From positions 1 to 22,275 of the IMG/VR virus record IMGVR_UViG_3300045256_000030: a stretch of DNA of 22,275 bases; one strand, written 5' to 3'. The stretch comes from a virus. Shown in pieces: positions 6,002 to 12,759 of the stretch. The translations under genes were made by a program, and so were the position numbers. Under the pieces are notes generated by a model. The model worked only from the letters and a program-made list of their open reading frames with translations. It was not told the DNA's origin and did not search any database. Numbering within the stretch: position 1 is the stretch's first letter; every line of letters starts with the position of its first letter.

Positions 6002-6115
6002 TTACTTCTTCGGACACAGGACGTGCGCCGATTGCTTGCAGGCCAGTAGCCGTGACTGGACGCAGGCCGCCAGAGCGAAGCCGATCAGGATCAGTACGAC
6101 AGCGGTGCGGATCAT
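6002..6115 (-). CDS. Tiny lipoprotein, 37 aa (outer spanin candidate)
   Basis: ATG 6115 lies three bases after the alpha/beta hydrolase stop and opens 37 codons. The product is MIRTAVVLILIGFALAAC plus a 19-residue tail ending CPKK. Residues 1-18 are a textbook lipoprotein signal peptide with lipobox LAAC (C18). The mature peptide is only 20 residues and has two more cysteines. Tiny lipoproteins in phage lysis cassettes are often Rz1-like outer spanins that fuse inner and outer membranes with an inner-membrane partner; here the partner could be the 65-aa protein two genes on. It lacks the proline richness of Rz1, so an entry-exclusion or unknown role remains possible. Confidence 0.6.
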   Translation of the reverse strand: MIRTAVVLILIGFALAACVQSRLLACKQSAHVLCPKK

Positions 6116-6118
6116 GGC

Positions 6119-6634
6119 CTATAACTTCGCCACCTCTGCGATCACGCGATTATGCACAACCGGCGCGTCGTCAAGCCACGTATGCCCGCCGTCCATTAGA
6201 AGGTCGGTTATGCGCGGCGTTCCTGTCGGCTTAAGCTGCCCTCGTCCGATCGCGCCCTGCGCCTGCCGGATACCGATTGCGCGCTGAATATTTCCTGGCA
6301 CGGTCAGATCGTATTGTGCAGCCGGGTCAATTGCGATCAGGAGCGCGATCCTGATGTTTGGAATAAGACGCGCTGCCATTAGTAACACGTTCGCGCCGAA
6401 CGAATGCCCAACAAGTACGACGGTCTGGCCGTTGTCCCGGAGCCGCTTGATTTCATCTGCGATGACTTGCTTGTTCGCGAACCACGCGAGAAAGAAAAAC
6501 GAGTGGTTCCAGACCTGCGTGTTGTAGCCGAGGCTGCTTAGCTTACCCGCAAGCGTGTCCATGCCGCGCGAATAAATCATCCCAAGCAGACCGCGAACGA
6601 GGATGACAGTGATTTGCTTTGCCGGTGTAGTCAT
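6119..6634 (-). CDS. Alpha/beta hydrolase (esterase/lipase-like) in the lysis cassette
   Basis: ATG 6634 overlaps the endolysin stop (ATGA), giving a 171-aa protein that starts MTTPAKQITVILVRGLLG; the longer open frame upstream is endolysin sequence in another frame. The nucleophile elbow GHSFGAN places Ser at 78. AIDPAAQ (D103) and GGHTWLDD (H151) supply the rest of a serine-hydrolase triad. The strand-turn VILVRGLLG would form the oxyanion region. No signal peptide is visible. It may cleave a lipid or ester in the envelope, by analogy to LysB esterases of mycobacteriophages, but that analogy is positional only. It is small for the fold, with little room for a lid domain. Confidence 0.78.
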   Translation of the reverse strand: MTTPAKQITVILVRGLLGMIYSRGMDTLAGKLSSLGYNTQVWNHSFFFLAWFANKQVIADEIKRLRDNGQTVVLVGHSFGANVLLMAARLIPNIRIALLIAIDPAAQYDLTVPGNIQRAIGIRQAQGAIGRGQLKPTGTPRITDLLMDGGHTWLDDAPVVHNRVIAEVAKL

Positions 6635-7152
6635 GAGCGCGCCGCCCACTTGATTGCCGTTGCCCTGACATCCGCAATGCGGCGCCCCCATCCCTTGCCG
6701 AACACAGGCCACGTATTCAGCGATTGGACGAAGGCAAGGCGGGCATCGCATAGTTGCGCGGCGACGTTCTCAGGCTTGCGGGCGCGGACGGCCTTGAGCG
6801 TGGCCGGACCGATCTTGCCGTCCTGCACTGCGCCGACGATCCGCTGCAGATATTTGGCCGCGCGGGACGGCCCGGAGTTCACAGCAAAGTCGAACACAGC
6901 ATAATCGACGCCGGACGGAAGCTCGGCACCGAGCACGGCGTCCCAGTAGTGCCGCCGATAAACCACTGCGATCTGCGCATCGGTGATCCGGCGCAGGTCC
7001 GCCTTGGTCGCATCAGGCTTCACAAAGCGGCGGAAGTTTGCGAGCGTGACGCCCTTCATGGTCGCGCCGCCAGGGTCGGACGGATGATCGGACCACCCGC
7101 CCTCGTGCTTCAAAACGAGTTTTAGCGCAGCGTCGAAATTCTCCGATGCCAT
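6631..7152 (-). CDS. Endolysin, glycoside hydrolase family 108
   Basis: The 173-aa protein begins with FDAALKLVLKHEGGWSDHPSDPGGATMKGVT, the GH108 (ZliS-like) signature. The catalytic glutamate is E17 in HEGGW and is followed by the DPGG..KG loop. The C-terminal half (AAKYLQRIVGAVQDGKIGPATL) is the peptidoglycan-binding domain 3 typical of the family. It would hydrolyse the glycan strands of peptidoglycan at lysis. There is no N-terminal signal or SAR segment, so export should depend on the holin. GGAGG sits six bases before the ATG, the best ribosome site in the cassette. The next gene overlaps its stop by ATGA. Confidence 0.93.
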   Translation of the reverse strand: MASENFDAALKLVLKHEGGWSDHPSDPGGATMKGVTLANFRRFVKPDATKADLRRITDAQIAVVYRRHYWDAVLGAELPSGVDYAVFDFAVNSGPSRAAKYLQRIVGAVQDGKIGPATLKAVRARKPENVAAQLCDARLAFVQSLNTWPVFGKGWGRRIADVRATAIKWAARS

Positions 7153-7176
7153 ACAGACCTCCGATGTCAGGAACGA

Positions 7177-7596
7177 TTAAGACCCGGCCGGAACCGGAAA
7201 GACGCATCGCGTGTTCGCGTTGGGGTGCGTCACCCACTGGCCGTCAATGAGATCGCAAGTGCAGCGCCATGTCTGGCCGTCCTGAGACCATCCGGTGCGG
7301 GGGAGCACCTGCCCCGTGGTGACAACGCGAACCTGATTGTTCGGCAACTGGATCAGCGCGCCTTCATGCACCTTGCGGCAGCAATTGTTGGTCCGGCAGC
7401 ACGCCTGCGGAATCCATCGCTGAATGTCGATTGCCTCTTGCGGCGTTGGCTCGACCAGTTCTTCCGCCCGCGCCGCATGGATCAGCAGCACAAGCGCGAG
7501 AATCGCAACCCATAACCAGCGCAACGTGAAGGCGAACAGCGCGAGGATATGCAGCGCCACGAACAGCATGGCGAATGCGCGGGTGGGGCCGGTCAT
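7177..7596 (-). CDS. Cysteine-rich exported/membrane protein of unknown function
   Basis: The 139-aa protein has hydrophobic stretches at about 7-24 and 27-43 ending HAARAEE, which could be a long signal peptide with Ala-Arg-Ala cleavage or two membrane helices. The mature part has seven cysteines (66, 67, 72, 73, 112, 114, 131) in the pattern ACCRTNNCCRKV, WRCTCD and TRCVFP. This resembles a small domain of unknown function found in Rhizobiales proteins. The start overlaps the previous stop (ATGA). A metal-binding or disulfide-bonded envelope role is a guess. Its place just before the endolysin gene suggests expression at lysis. Confidence 0.65.
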   Translation of the reverse strand: MTGPTRAFAMLFVALHILALFAFTLRWLWVAILALVLLIHAARAEELVEPTPQEAIDIQRWIPQACCRTNNCCRKVHEGALIQLPNNQVRVVTTGQVLPRTGWSQDGQTWRCTCDLIDGQWVTHPNANTRCVFPVPAGS

Positions 7597-7817
7597 GCCG
7601 GATCACCTGCCGGTTCGCATTTCCACGCGACTGATACCTTGTCCGACCAATCCAACTTAGCAACACCGCGTGCATAATCAGCAAGCCGGTCTTTCATGAC
7701 GGCGCCGAAGGCTTGGCACATGGCATCATCCTTGAACGCCGTTGTCTCGCCAATCGTGATGACCTGCGGTCCGGCTTGGGCATGAACGAAGGCGATGAAC
7801 CACAGCATCTTTATCAT
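7593..7817 (-). CDS. Small secreted hypothetical protein, 74 aa
   Basis: The product starts with an export signal (MIKMLWFIAFVHAQA) and has a 59-residue mature part with two cysteines (C34, C67) that could form a disulfide. The order AFKDDAMCQAFGAVMKDRLADYARG...VAWKCEP recalls small periplasmic proteins with a variable helix between paired cysteines. It overlaps both neighbours by ATGA junctions (7814-7817 and 7593-7596). Function is unknown. It is read with the HNH gene upstream and the Cys-rich gene downstream. Confidence 0.6.
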   Translation of the reverse strand: MIKMLWFIAFVHAQAGPQVITIGETTAFKDDAMCQAFGAVMKDRLADYARGVAKLDWSDKVSVAWKCEPAGDPA

Positions 7818-8332
7818 CCGGCCCTCGCAAATTCACCGAACCGACGAGTGGCCTCGCGCACATAGGCTGCATGTGCCTCTTGCGCAGTGTCGTATCGACC
7901 AATAACGATGTTCTGATAGTTGACCTTGATCCTTGCCTCAAACCGCAGGCCAAACTGTCGGACGCCCTTTACGCCAAGTCGGTTCGTCTTGTTGATTCGA
8001 CGGTTACGATTTTGATCATGGCGATCTGCTACCCGCAGATTCGAAATCGAGTTGTTGGCCGGATGGCCATCAATGTGATCAATCTCGCGCTCTGGCCATT
8101 CGCCATGCACATAGAGCCATGCCAAGCGGTGAGCCTTATAAAGGCGGCAATCGACATTGATGCAAATATAACCGTGCTTGTCAGGCGTACCAGCAATTGT
8201 CCCGGCAATAGCTTTGCCGCCACGGTTGACGCGCCAAGTAAATTGGCCTGTTTCTTCACAATAATGAAGGAGCGTTCGCAACCGTTCAGCACTTGGAGTT
8301 TGCTTTGTATGGGTGCCGCGCTTGATCTTCAT
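7814..8332 (-). CDS. HNH endonuclease with AP2 domain (free-standing homing type)
   Basis: ATG 8332 overlaps the stop of the M15 gene (ATGA) and was preferred over GTG 8341. The 172-aa product has an N-terminal beta region, the HNH motif EIDHIDGHPANNSISNLR (D85, H86, N94, N98), then an AP2-type DNA-binding domain (about 118-165: GVKGVRQFGLRFEARI, then IGRYDTAQEAHAAYV). Proteins of this layout nick DNA and spread by homing between phages. It interrupts the lysis gene series yet is coupled on both sides by four-base overlaps, so it disrupts neither reading frame. It is probably selfish cargo; a packaging-linked HNH role is less likely because no terminase is nearby. Confidence 0.92.
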   Translation of the reverse strand: MKIKRGTHTKQTPSAERLRTLLHYCEETGQFTWRVNRGGKAIAGTIAGTPDKHGYICINVDCRLYKAHRLAWLYVHGEWPEREIDHIDGHPANNSISNLRVADRHDQNRNRRINKTNRLGVKGVRQFGLRFEARIKVNYQNIVIGRYDTAQEAHAAYVREATRRFGEFARAG

Positions 8333-8784
8333 CGTCGCCACATCTTTCTGGCCGATACGCTTCGGCCATATCCGTTGGCATTGAAGGCCGCCCCTCTCTG
8401 TCCTGTATTAAAGTGAATGTGTTGATGCGTTGAGTACGTCATCACGAACACGCCCTGCGAGCGCAGGAAGGCAATCGCCTCGCCCTTGCGGCGGGTGTTG
8501 AAATCGACGGCACGGCCGATGGCGTGCTTGCTCTGGCGATTGGTGCCTGCGATGCGCGCCCCCGGCCGGCAGGTCGAGACGATCTGCACCGCGCCAACGC
8601 GAGCCTCCAGACGGTTCAGCACCGCGCGGGTGTCGCCCGTCAGGCAGGACCGGGAGGTGGACGCCTTGGCATAACCGCCGAGCGTGCCGTGCTGTGCCGC
8701 GGCGTTCCACGGCCCCTGAAAGAAGGCAAAAGCGGGAGAGGCAACGCTGGCGAGCACCAGCGCAGCCGCGATCAATCGCAGCAT
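8329..8784 (-). CDS. Secreted M15-family peptidase (D-Ala-D-Ala/L-Ala-D-Glu type)
   Basis: The 151-aa protein has a clear Sec signal peptide (1-20, cleavage after PAFA). The zinc motif S-K-H-A-I-G-R-A-V-D (S85, H87, D94) and a downstream HQHIHFN (H122/H124) supply the metal ligands. STCRPGARIAG before the first motif fits the M15_3/peptidase M15A fold. It would cut peptide stems or cross-bridges in the periplasm. It is the first gene of the lysis operon, with AGG upstream of its ATG. With a GH108 endolysin four genes on, the phage has two murein enzymes, one exported by Sec. Cell-wall trimming during infection or superinfection control are alternatives to lysis. Confidence 0.85.
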   Translation of the reverse strand: MLRLIAAALVLASVASPAFAFFQGPWNAAAQHGTLGGYAKASTSRSCLTGDTRAVLNRLEARVGAVQIVSTCRPGARIAGTNRQSKHAIGRAVDFNTRRKGEAIAFLRSQGVFVMTYSTHQHIHFNTGQRGAAFNANGYGRSVSARKMWRR

Positions 8785-8827
8785 GTCGGGACCTATGGGT
8801 TGTTGATAAAGGCGGAAGCGGACGGTC

Positions 8828-8857
8828 TTGCCCGCTGTAGTTGTTTTGGACTATTTT
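8828..8857 (+). promoter_or_regulatory. Possible promoter of the plus-strand glycosyltransferase
   Basis: The 79 bp between the divergent M15 and glycosyltransferase genes contain TTGCCC (8828-8833) and TATTTT (8852-8857) with an 18-bp spacer, ending six bases before the plus-strand ATG. The fit is moderate, and transcription would begin very close to or past the ATG. It is recorded because both genes need a promoter here. Confidence 0.22.
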
Positions 8858-8863
8858 CCGCGA

Positions 8864-9691
8864 ATGAACACGACGTCAGATTTCCGAGCCAGAGCTGATA
8901 CCGTCGCTTACATTTCGTTCGCGTCTCCGATGTTCTCGCAGTCAGCCGCCAGGTTGCGACGGTCTGCCCAAAAATTTGGGTATCAAGTTGATATCTATTC
9001 TCCAACGTCACCCCCGGTTTTGCAGGCCTACCGGGAAAATCAGCACGTCTGCAATGACCCATCATCACGAGGGGCAGGCCTTTGGGTGTGGAAGCCCTAC
9101 ATCATACTCGATGCATTGCGGTCGGGCGCTGAAACGGTGCTCTATACCGACGTAGCAGTAACAGTCATAAGCGATCCGGCCAGACTGTTGGCTGTGACAG
9201 AAGCTCGCGACGTTTCGCTCTTTCAAAACCGGCTGCCAGACCCTCAGTCAAAATGGTGCAAGCGGGATGCGTTCGTACTTTTGAACGCCGACAATCCAGA
9301 AGAATGGAATCGTCCTCAGCTGGATGCGGCCTTTATCGTCTGCCGGAACACGCCAAGGGCTATCGCTTTTTTGAATCTCTGGCGCGACGCGATGAAAGAC
9401 CCGCGCGTAGTGACGGACATTCCAAATACCTGCGGAAAGTCGAATCTGGACGGTTTTGTGAGACACCTCAACGATCAGAGTGTACTAACAATTCTTGCCG
9501 CCAAAGCTGGAATCCAACCTCTCCCTAGCCCATCGCTCTCAAATACGATCGATGCCCCCTACCCACAAATTTGGCACCACCATAAGCGGCGCAACACGCA
9601 TCCATTGCGACAATTATGGTGGTGGGCAACAGGGATGTATGACGGTCGCTGGCGCGTGCCGCACAAAGCTCATCCAAAGTTTTGGTATTAA
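8864..9691 (+). CDS. Glycosyltransferase-like protein (moron)
   Basis: The 275-aa product (ATG 8864; an in-frame TTG at 8828 is a weaker start) contains GAGLWVWKPYIILDALRSGAETVLYTDVAV, close to the G.WWKPY.....VLY.D block of GT-A fold nucleotide-sugar transferases; the YTDVAV aspartate would be the metal or donor site. LDAAFIVCRNTPRAIAFLNLWRD continues the fold. The C-terminus is basic and tryptophan-rich (HHHKRRNTHPLRQLWWW) and may sit at the membrane surface. It runs against the late genes, so it is probably expressed independently, for instance in the lysogen to alter surface polysaccharide and block rival phages. Donor and acceptor are unknown, and the serotype-conversion role is inferred. 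Confidence 0.72.
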   Translation: MNTTSDFRARADTVAYISFASPMFSQSAARLRRSAQKFGYQVDIYSPTSPPVLQAYRENQHVCNDPSSRGAGLWVWKPYIILDALRSGAETVLYTDVAVTVISDPARLLAVTEARDVSLFQNRLPDPQSKWCKRDAFVLLNADNPEEWNRPQLDAAFIVCRNTPRAIAFLNLWRDAMKDPRVVTDIPNTCGKSNLDGFVRHLNDQSVLTILAAKAGIQPLPSPSLSNTIDAPYPQIWHHHKRRNTHPLRQLWWWATGMYDGRWRVPHKAHPKFWY

Positions 9692-9750
9692 GGGCACCAT
9701 GAAAGCCGATTGCGAATTACGATACAGGCCACTCGACCGCAGGCAATTTC

Positions 9751-10515
9751 CTACCTCAACGAGACGCAGATAAAGGTTTTACTAGAGCCAGTGTCGCCTG
9801 CCACGGATACGGCAAGTGAACCGCCGGTCACGATGTCAGCAGACGCACTCGACATCCACCCAAAACCACTGCTGTAAGTCGCGTCAGACCGTTCCGTCAG
9901 GCCGGTCCATGTGCAGGACGCGCCGCCATCCGACGACATACCCGCAATAACGACGCCGCCGTTGTTTGTAGTCGATGTGATTGATGGATTGTTCGACGTT
10001 GATTTATCAGTGTCCACGGCAGTCATGCTTTGCAAGCCGTTGACGGAAAACACCGCAATCGAGCACCGCTCCATTGATTGCCCGAGACCAACAGCAATTG
10101 TGCCCGAGCCGCCCGGCGAAGGATTGGCGATGATAAACATCGCGGAGCCGGAATTTGTAGACGCCTGACTATCCAACAACGTCGCTGAGTTACCGCCAAC
10201 GGTACAGGTCCAACCGGAAGGCGTGCCGCCGCCGTTACGTCTAGTGTAGACGTAAATGACAATATGGCTGCCACTGCCATACGACTGCGAAGTAAAACTG
10301 TGAGACGTGACGTTGATCCCGTTAGCCGAGCCGGTCGCGGCAATGAAAGATTGCGTTGCAGTAGTCGAAAGCCGCGCCCCAAAGCCTGTCAATCCCGTGG
10401 CAACGAACATCCCCGGCGCGACAAAGCGCGGATCGCCCGGACGGATGATATCCGCAGGCTTCGGCAGGATCAGTGCGGGCTTCGCAAGCTTTGGGGGTGG
10501 GCCGAAATCAATCAT
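9751..10515 (-). CDS. Tail-associated beta-sandwich protein (WTGLTE paralogue 1)
   Basis: This 254-aa, Ser/Thr/Gly-rich protein has a proline-rich N-terminus (FGPPPKLAKPALILPKP) and then alternating short beta strands: SHIVIYVYTRR, WTCTVGGNSATLL, GTIAVGL, CSIAVFSVNGLQ, GVVIAGMSSDGG, then CTWTGLTERSD. The order and the WTGLTE signature recur in the 210-aa protein at 18229-18861, so the two are homologous. It is the last gene of the tail-fibre operon and its ATG overlaps the previous stop (ATGA). Position and composition suggest a receptor- or glycan-binding decoration at the tail tip. No enzyme motif is visible. Confidence 0.65.
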   Translation of the reverse strand: MIDFGPPPKLAKPALILPKPADIIRPGDPRFVAPGMFVATGLTGFGARLSTTATQSFIAATGSANGINVTSHSFTSQSYGSGSHIVIYVYTRRNGGGTPSGWTCTVGGNSATLLDSQASTNSGSAMFIIANPSPGGSGTIAVGLGQSMERCSIAVFSVNGLQSMTAVDTDKSTSNNPSITSTTNNGGVVIAGMSSDGGASCTWTGLTERSDATYSSGFGWMSSASADIVTGGSLAVSVAGDTGSSKTFICVSLR

Positions 10516-11090
10516 TGCGGCAACGTCCAGTCGATAGCGTCATAGGCAGCTTGTGCATCCGCCAGCGTTTCAGCAGAAGCAATTGCGGCCTTCCCTCCCA
10601 ATCGCACCGTCTCGATTTTGGCAGCGATCGCGGCCCACGCATCCTCTGTCGCACGCACAAGCGCCGCGACTTCTGCAATGTCCTTCCCCTCAATGCCGAC
10701 AGATGCCGACAGGATCGGGTAGTTCGCGGGATCAGGATTTGCGTCGCTCAGGATCGCGCGGGCTTCGACCGCCTTGCGCTGATAAACCATGGCCTGCCCT
10801 TGCCCGGCCGTGATGTATTGCAGTCGTAGGCTTTCCGCTTTCGCATCCACCTGACCGCGCAGCATCGACTTGTAGCTTTCGAGAGATGGCGGAACGTAGA
10901 CCTGCACTACTCGTCCCGTCTGAGCATCATAAGCGGGCGCCGACAACGTGTCGGCGTCCGTCTCCCTCTTGCCGTCTGTCTCTACCGCTATCCAACGAAA
11001 TCCGGGCTTCACGGATGCAGTCTTAGGATCGACATTGCTTGCGACCCGTACAATTTGATCGTCCGGGCTAACAAGGGCGTATTGCGTCAT
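10512..11090 (-). CDS. Tail fibre assembly-like protein (DUF4376-like)
   Basis: The 192-aa protein opens with MTQYALVSPDDQIVRVASNVDPKT, the short beta domain seen at the start of phage tail fibre assembly chaperones. It continues with a long helical region (LESYKSMLRGQVDAKAESLRLQYITAGQGQA, then DIAEVAALVRATEDAWAAIAAKIETVRLGGKAAIASAETLADAQAAYDAIDW). This bipartite layout matches DUF4376-type proteins encoded next to fibres. A chaperone or minor fibre role is inferred. It follows the 436-aa fibre gene by eight bases and overlaps the next by ATGA. AGG lies upstream of its ATG. Confidence 0.62.
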   Translation of the reverse strand: MTQYALVSPDDQIVRVASNVDPKTASVKPGFRWIAVETDGKRETDADTLSAPAYDAQTGRVVQVYVPPSLESYKSMLRGQVDAKAESLRLQYITAGQGQAMVYQRKAVEARAILSDANPDPANYPILSASVGIEGKDIAEVAALVRATEDAWAAIAAKIETVRLGGKAAIASAETLADAQAAYDAIDWTLPQ

Positions 11091-11098
11091 GGCGGTGC

Positions 11099-12409
11099 CT
11101 ATGCGTCGTTTGCGGCGTTAATTGTGATAAACAGCGTCATGCCGAGAAATACGGCATCGCCCGACATATTGTCGTTTGCGACATCGCGAGAGACTTCAAA
11201 AATCACCGTGTCGCCTTCGGCCGGGGTGTTGCCGATAGTGATTGCACTGGAAACAGAAGTCTTGTGCATATCGTTCTGGGCGAGCCATGTGTCGTCAAGA
11301 TTGACAGCCGTTCCGAACACTCCGTTGATCGCGTCATCGTCCCCAACAGCGCGACCCGCCACAGTCCACCGAACGGTCTGTGTTGACGATCCCCCGGTGT
11401 TGGTCCAGTCAATTTGGGCCGTGACCGTGCCTTCGTTCCACGACTTCGGCATTCGAATGGGGATCGAATGGATGTATTCCTGTGATGTCGTGTCAAAGCC
11501 AAACCCCGCAAGCGTCACGTCATTTGCACCGGAGTCGTAGGTGATGGCTTCCGCGCCGTTTGTGGCGCGCGACTTGAACGCAGAGGCCGGTATCCAGATT
11601 GTGTGTAGGCCCTGAGCAACGCCGTTTGCTGTGGTCAGGGTATTGGCATCGTAAGCCTGCACCGTGACGCCGATGTCCGAAGGCGCAAGATAATCAGTCC
11701 CAGCAACGGCCGCTGCAATTACGCCTGAGGATGCTTTCAATACGCCGGTTGTCGTGGCGCGCTTGATCGTCTTGCCACCCGTGCCGGAAAACAGAACAAT
11801 TTCGTTGTCAACAGAAATTGCGCTCCCGTGACTAACGTCGCCGGTTCCGGTACCATCAGCGCCTTTCAAATTGACGCCAGTATCGACCCAAACGCCGCTT
11901 TGAAGCTGGTAAAGATCGTTCGTCCCGCTGTCCGCGTCAATCCATAGCGACCCTTCAAGGTAGCTGGTCGCGGGGGCATCGTTTTGCACAAATAAAGATG
12001 GGCTGTCCCCTGCATCGCCTTTCAAATTAGTGCCAGTGTCGCCCCACGATCCGCTTGTAAGCTGGTAAAGATCAAGGTCAGCGCTATCGGCATCAATCCA
12101 GAGCGATCCTTCCGGTTTGTCATTCGCTGGCGATGAATTTTGAACAAAGATAAGTGAACCAGCATCTCCCGTCGGCCCCTCTGGAAGATTGTCAATGAGC
12201 GCCTGCACAGAAAGCCGCGTGTAGACGCCCGTGTTCGGGTTGAGCGTCCAAAGCTGCCGCGCTTCCGGCTCCGGGATGGTCGTCTCAAGCGACAGGTCAG
12301 TCCATTCAGGCGAGAACGTCCATACGCCGCTTTCCTTCTCAACCTTCAAGCCGCCAGTCGCGGAAAGCGATGCAGGCAACTTGGTTACGGTTCTCGCTCT
12401 AACTCTCAT
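11099..12409 (-). CDS. Tail fibre/tail tip protein with tandem repeats
   Basis: The 436-aa product has an N-terminal anchor region (1-75), short collagen-like turns (GPTGDAG, GDAGDSP, GADGTGTG) and two 44-residue repeats with a 52-residue period (88-131 and 140-183). Each repeat has the form FVQN..PA...EGSLWIDADS..DLYQL.SG.W.DTG.NLKG. A trimer-like linker (TTTGVLKASSGVIAAAVAGTDYLAP) leads to a C-terminal jelly-roll-like domain (about 250-436) ending GDAVFLGMTLFITINAA. This is a typical phage receptor-binding or fibre architecture. Its ATG overlaps the previous stop (ATGA). Host specificity probably lies in the C-terminal half. Confidence 0.75.
   Translation of the reverse strand: MRVRARTVTKLPASLSATGGLKVEKESGVWTFSPEWTDLSLETTIPEPEARQLWTLNPNTGVYTRLSVQALIDNLPEGPTGDAGSLIFVQNSSPANDKPEGSLWIDADSADLDLYQLTSGSWGDTGTNLKGDAGDSPSLFVQNDAPATSYLEGSLWIDADSGTNDLYQLQSGVWVDTGVNLKGADGTGTGDVSHGSAISVDNEIVLFSGTGGKTIKRATTTGVLKASSGVIAAAVAGTDYLAPSDIGVTVQAYDANTLTTANGVAQGLHTIWIPASAFKSRATNGAEAITYDSGANDVTLAGFGFDTTSQEYIHSIPIRMPKSWNEGTVTAQIDWTNTGGSSTQTVRWTVAGRAVGDDDAINGVFGTAVNLDDTWLAQNDMHKTSVSSAITIGNTPAEGDTVIFEVSRDVANDNMSGDAVFLGMTLFITINAANDA
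11861..12148 (-). repeat. Tandem 52-codon repeat inside the fibre gene
   Basis: Two copies (12017-12148 and 11861-11992) encode FVQN...NLKG units that are identical at most core positions, including EGSLWIDADS, DLYQL and DTG. The DNA is less conserved than the protein at third positions, which points to an old duplication under selection rather than a recent one. Confidence 0.8.
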
Positions 12410-12750
12410 AGCGCGTCAGGTCCGGTGACAGGAAGGGTTGCGTTGATGATTTGGGCGGTCTCGCCGTCTTTCGTCAGCGTGCCGAATACCTGGTATGTTC
12501 CGGCGCGAAGCGTGCGCATCTGGTCTACCGTGAAAGTGACGGTGATAATGCCCGTCTGAGTCGTCTCGATGCCGTTGCCGAGCGTTGCAGTCAGCAAGGC
12601 AGAGCAATATCCACAGCGTTCCAGAATAGAGACTGAGATTGCTTCGACATCCGAAACGTCGATCAATTCATCCGTTTCATCGTCGATAAGCTCAATGATG
12701 AGCTCGAATGTTTCCAGTCGTGAGACTGATGTGAGGGTGCCTGTAATCAT
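12406..12750 (-). CDS. Small tail-associated beta-sandwich protein
   Basis: The 114-aa acidic protein is built of beta strands (FELIIELIDDETDELIDVSDVEAISVSIL, GIITVTFTVDQMRTL, GTYQVFGTLTKDGETAQIINATLPV), consistent with an immunoglobulin-like or BppU-like N-terminal module that joins fibre parts. There are two cysteines four residues apart (CGYC). It lies between the collar-type fibre and the repeat-bearing fibre and overlaps the latter by ATGA. An accessory structural role is inferred; no specific family is recognised. Confidence 0.65.
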   Translation of the reverse strand: MITGTLTSVSRLETFELIIELIDDETDELIDVSDVEAISVSILERCGYCSALLTATLGNGIETTQTGIITVTFTVDQMRTLRAGTYQVFGTLTKDGETAQIINATLPVTGPDAL

Positions 12751-12759
12751 GAGCGCCCT

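Noticed and set aside
9692-9750. Terminator between the convergent glycosyltransferase and fibre operon ends
   Set aside because: No stem-loop followed by a T-run could be found on either strand in the 59-bp gap.
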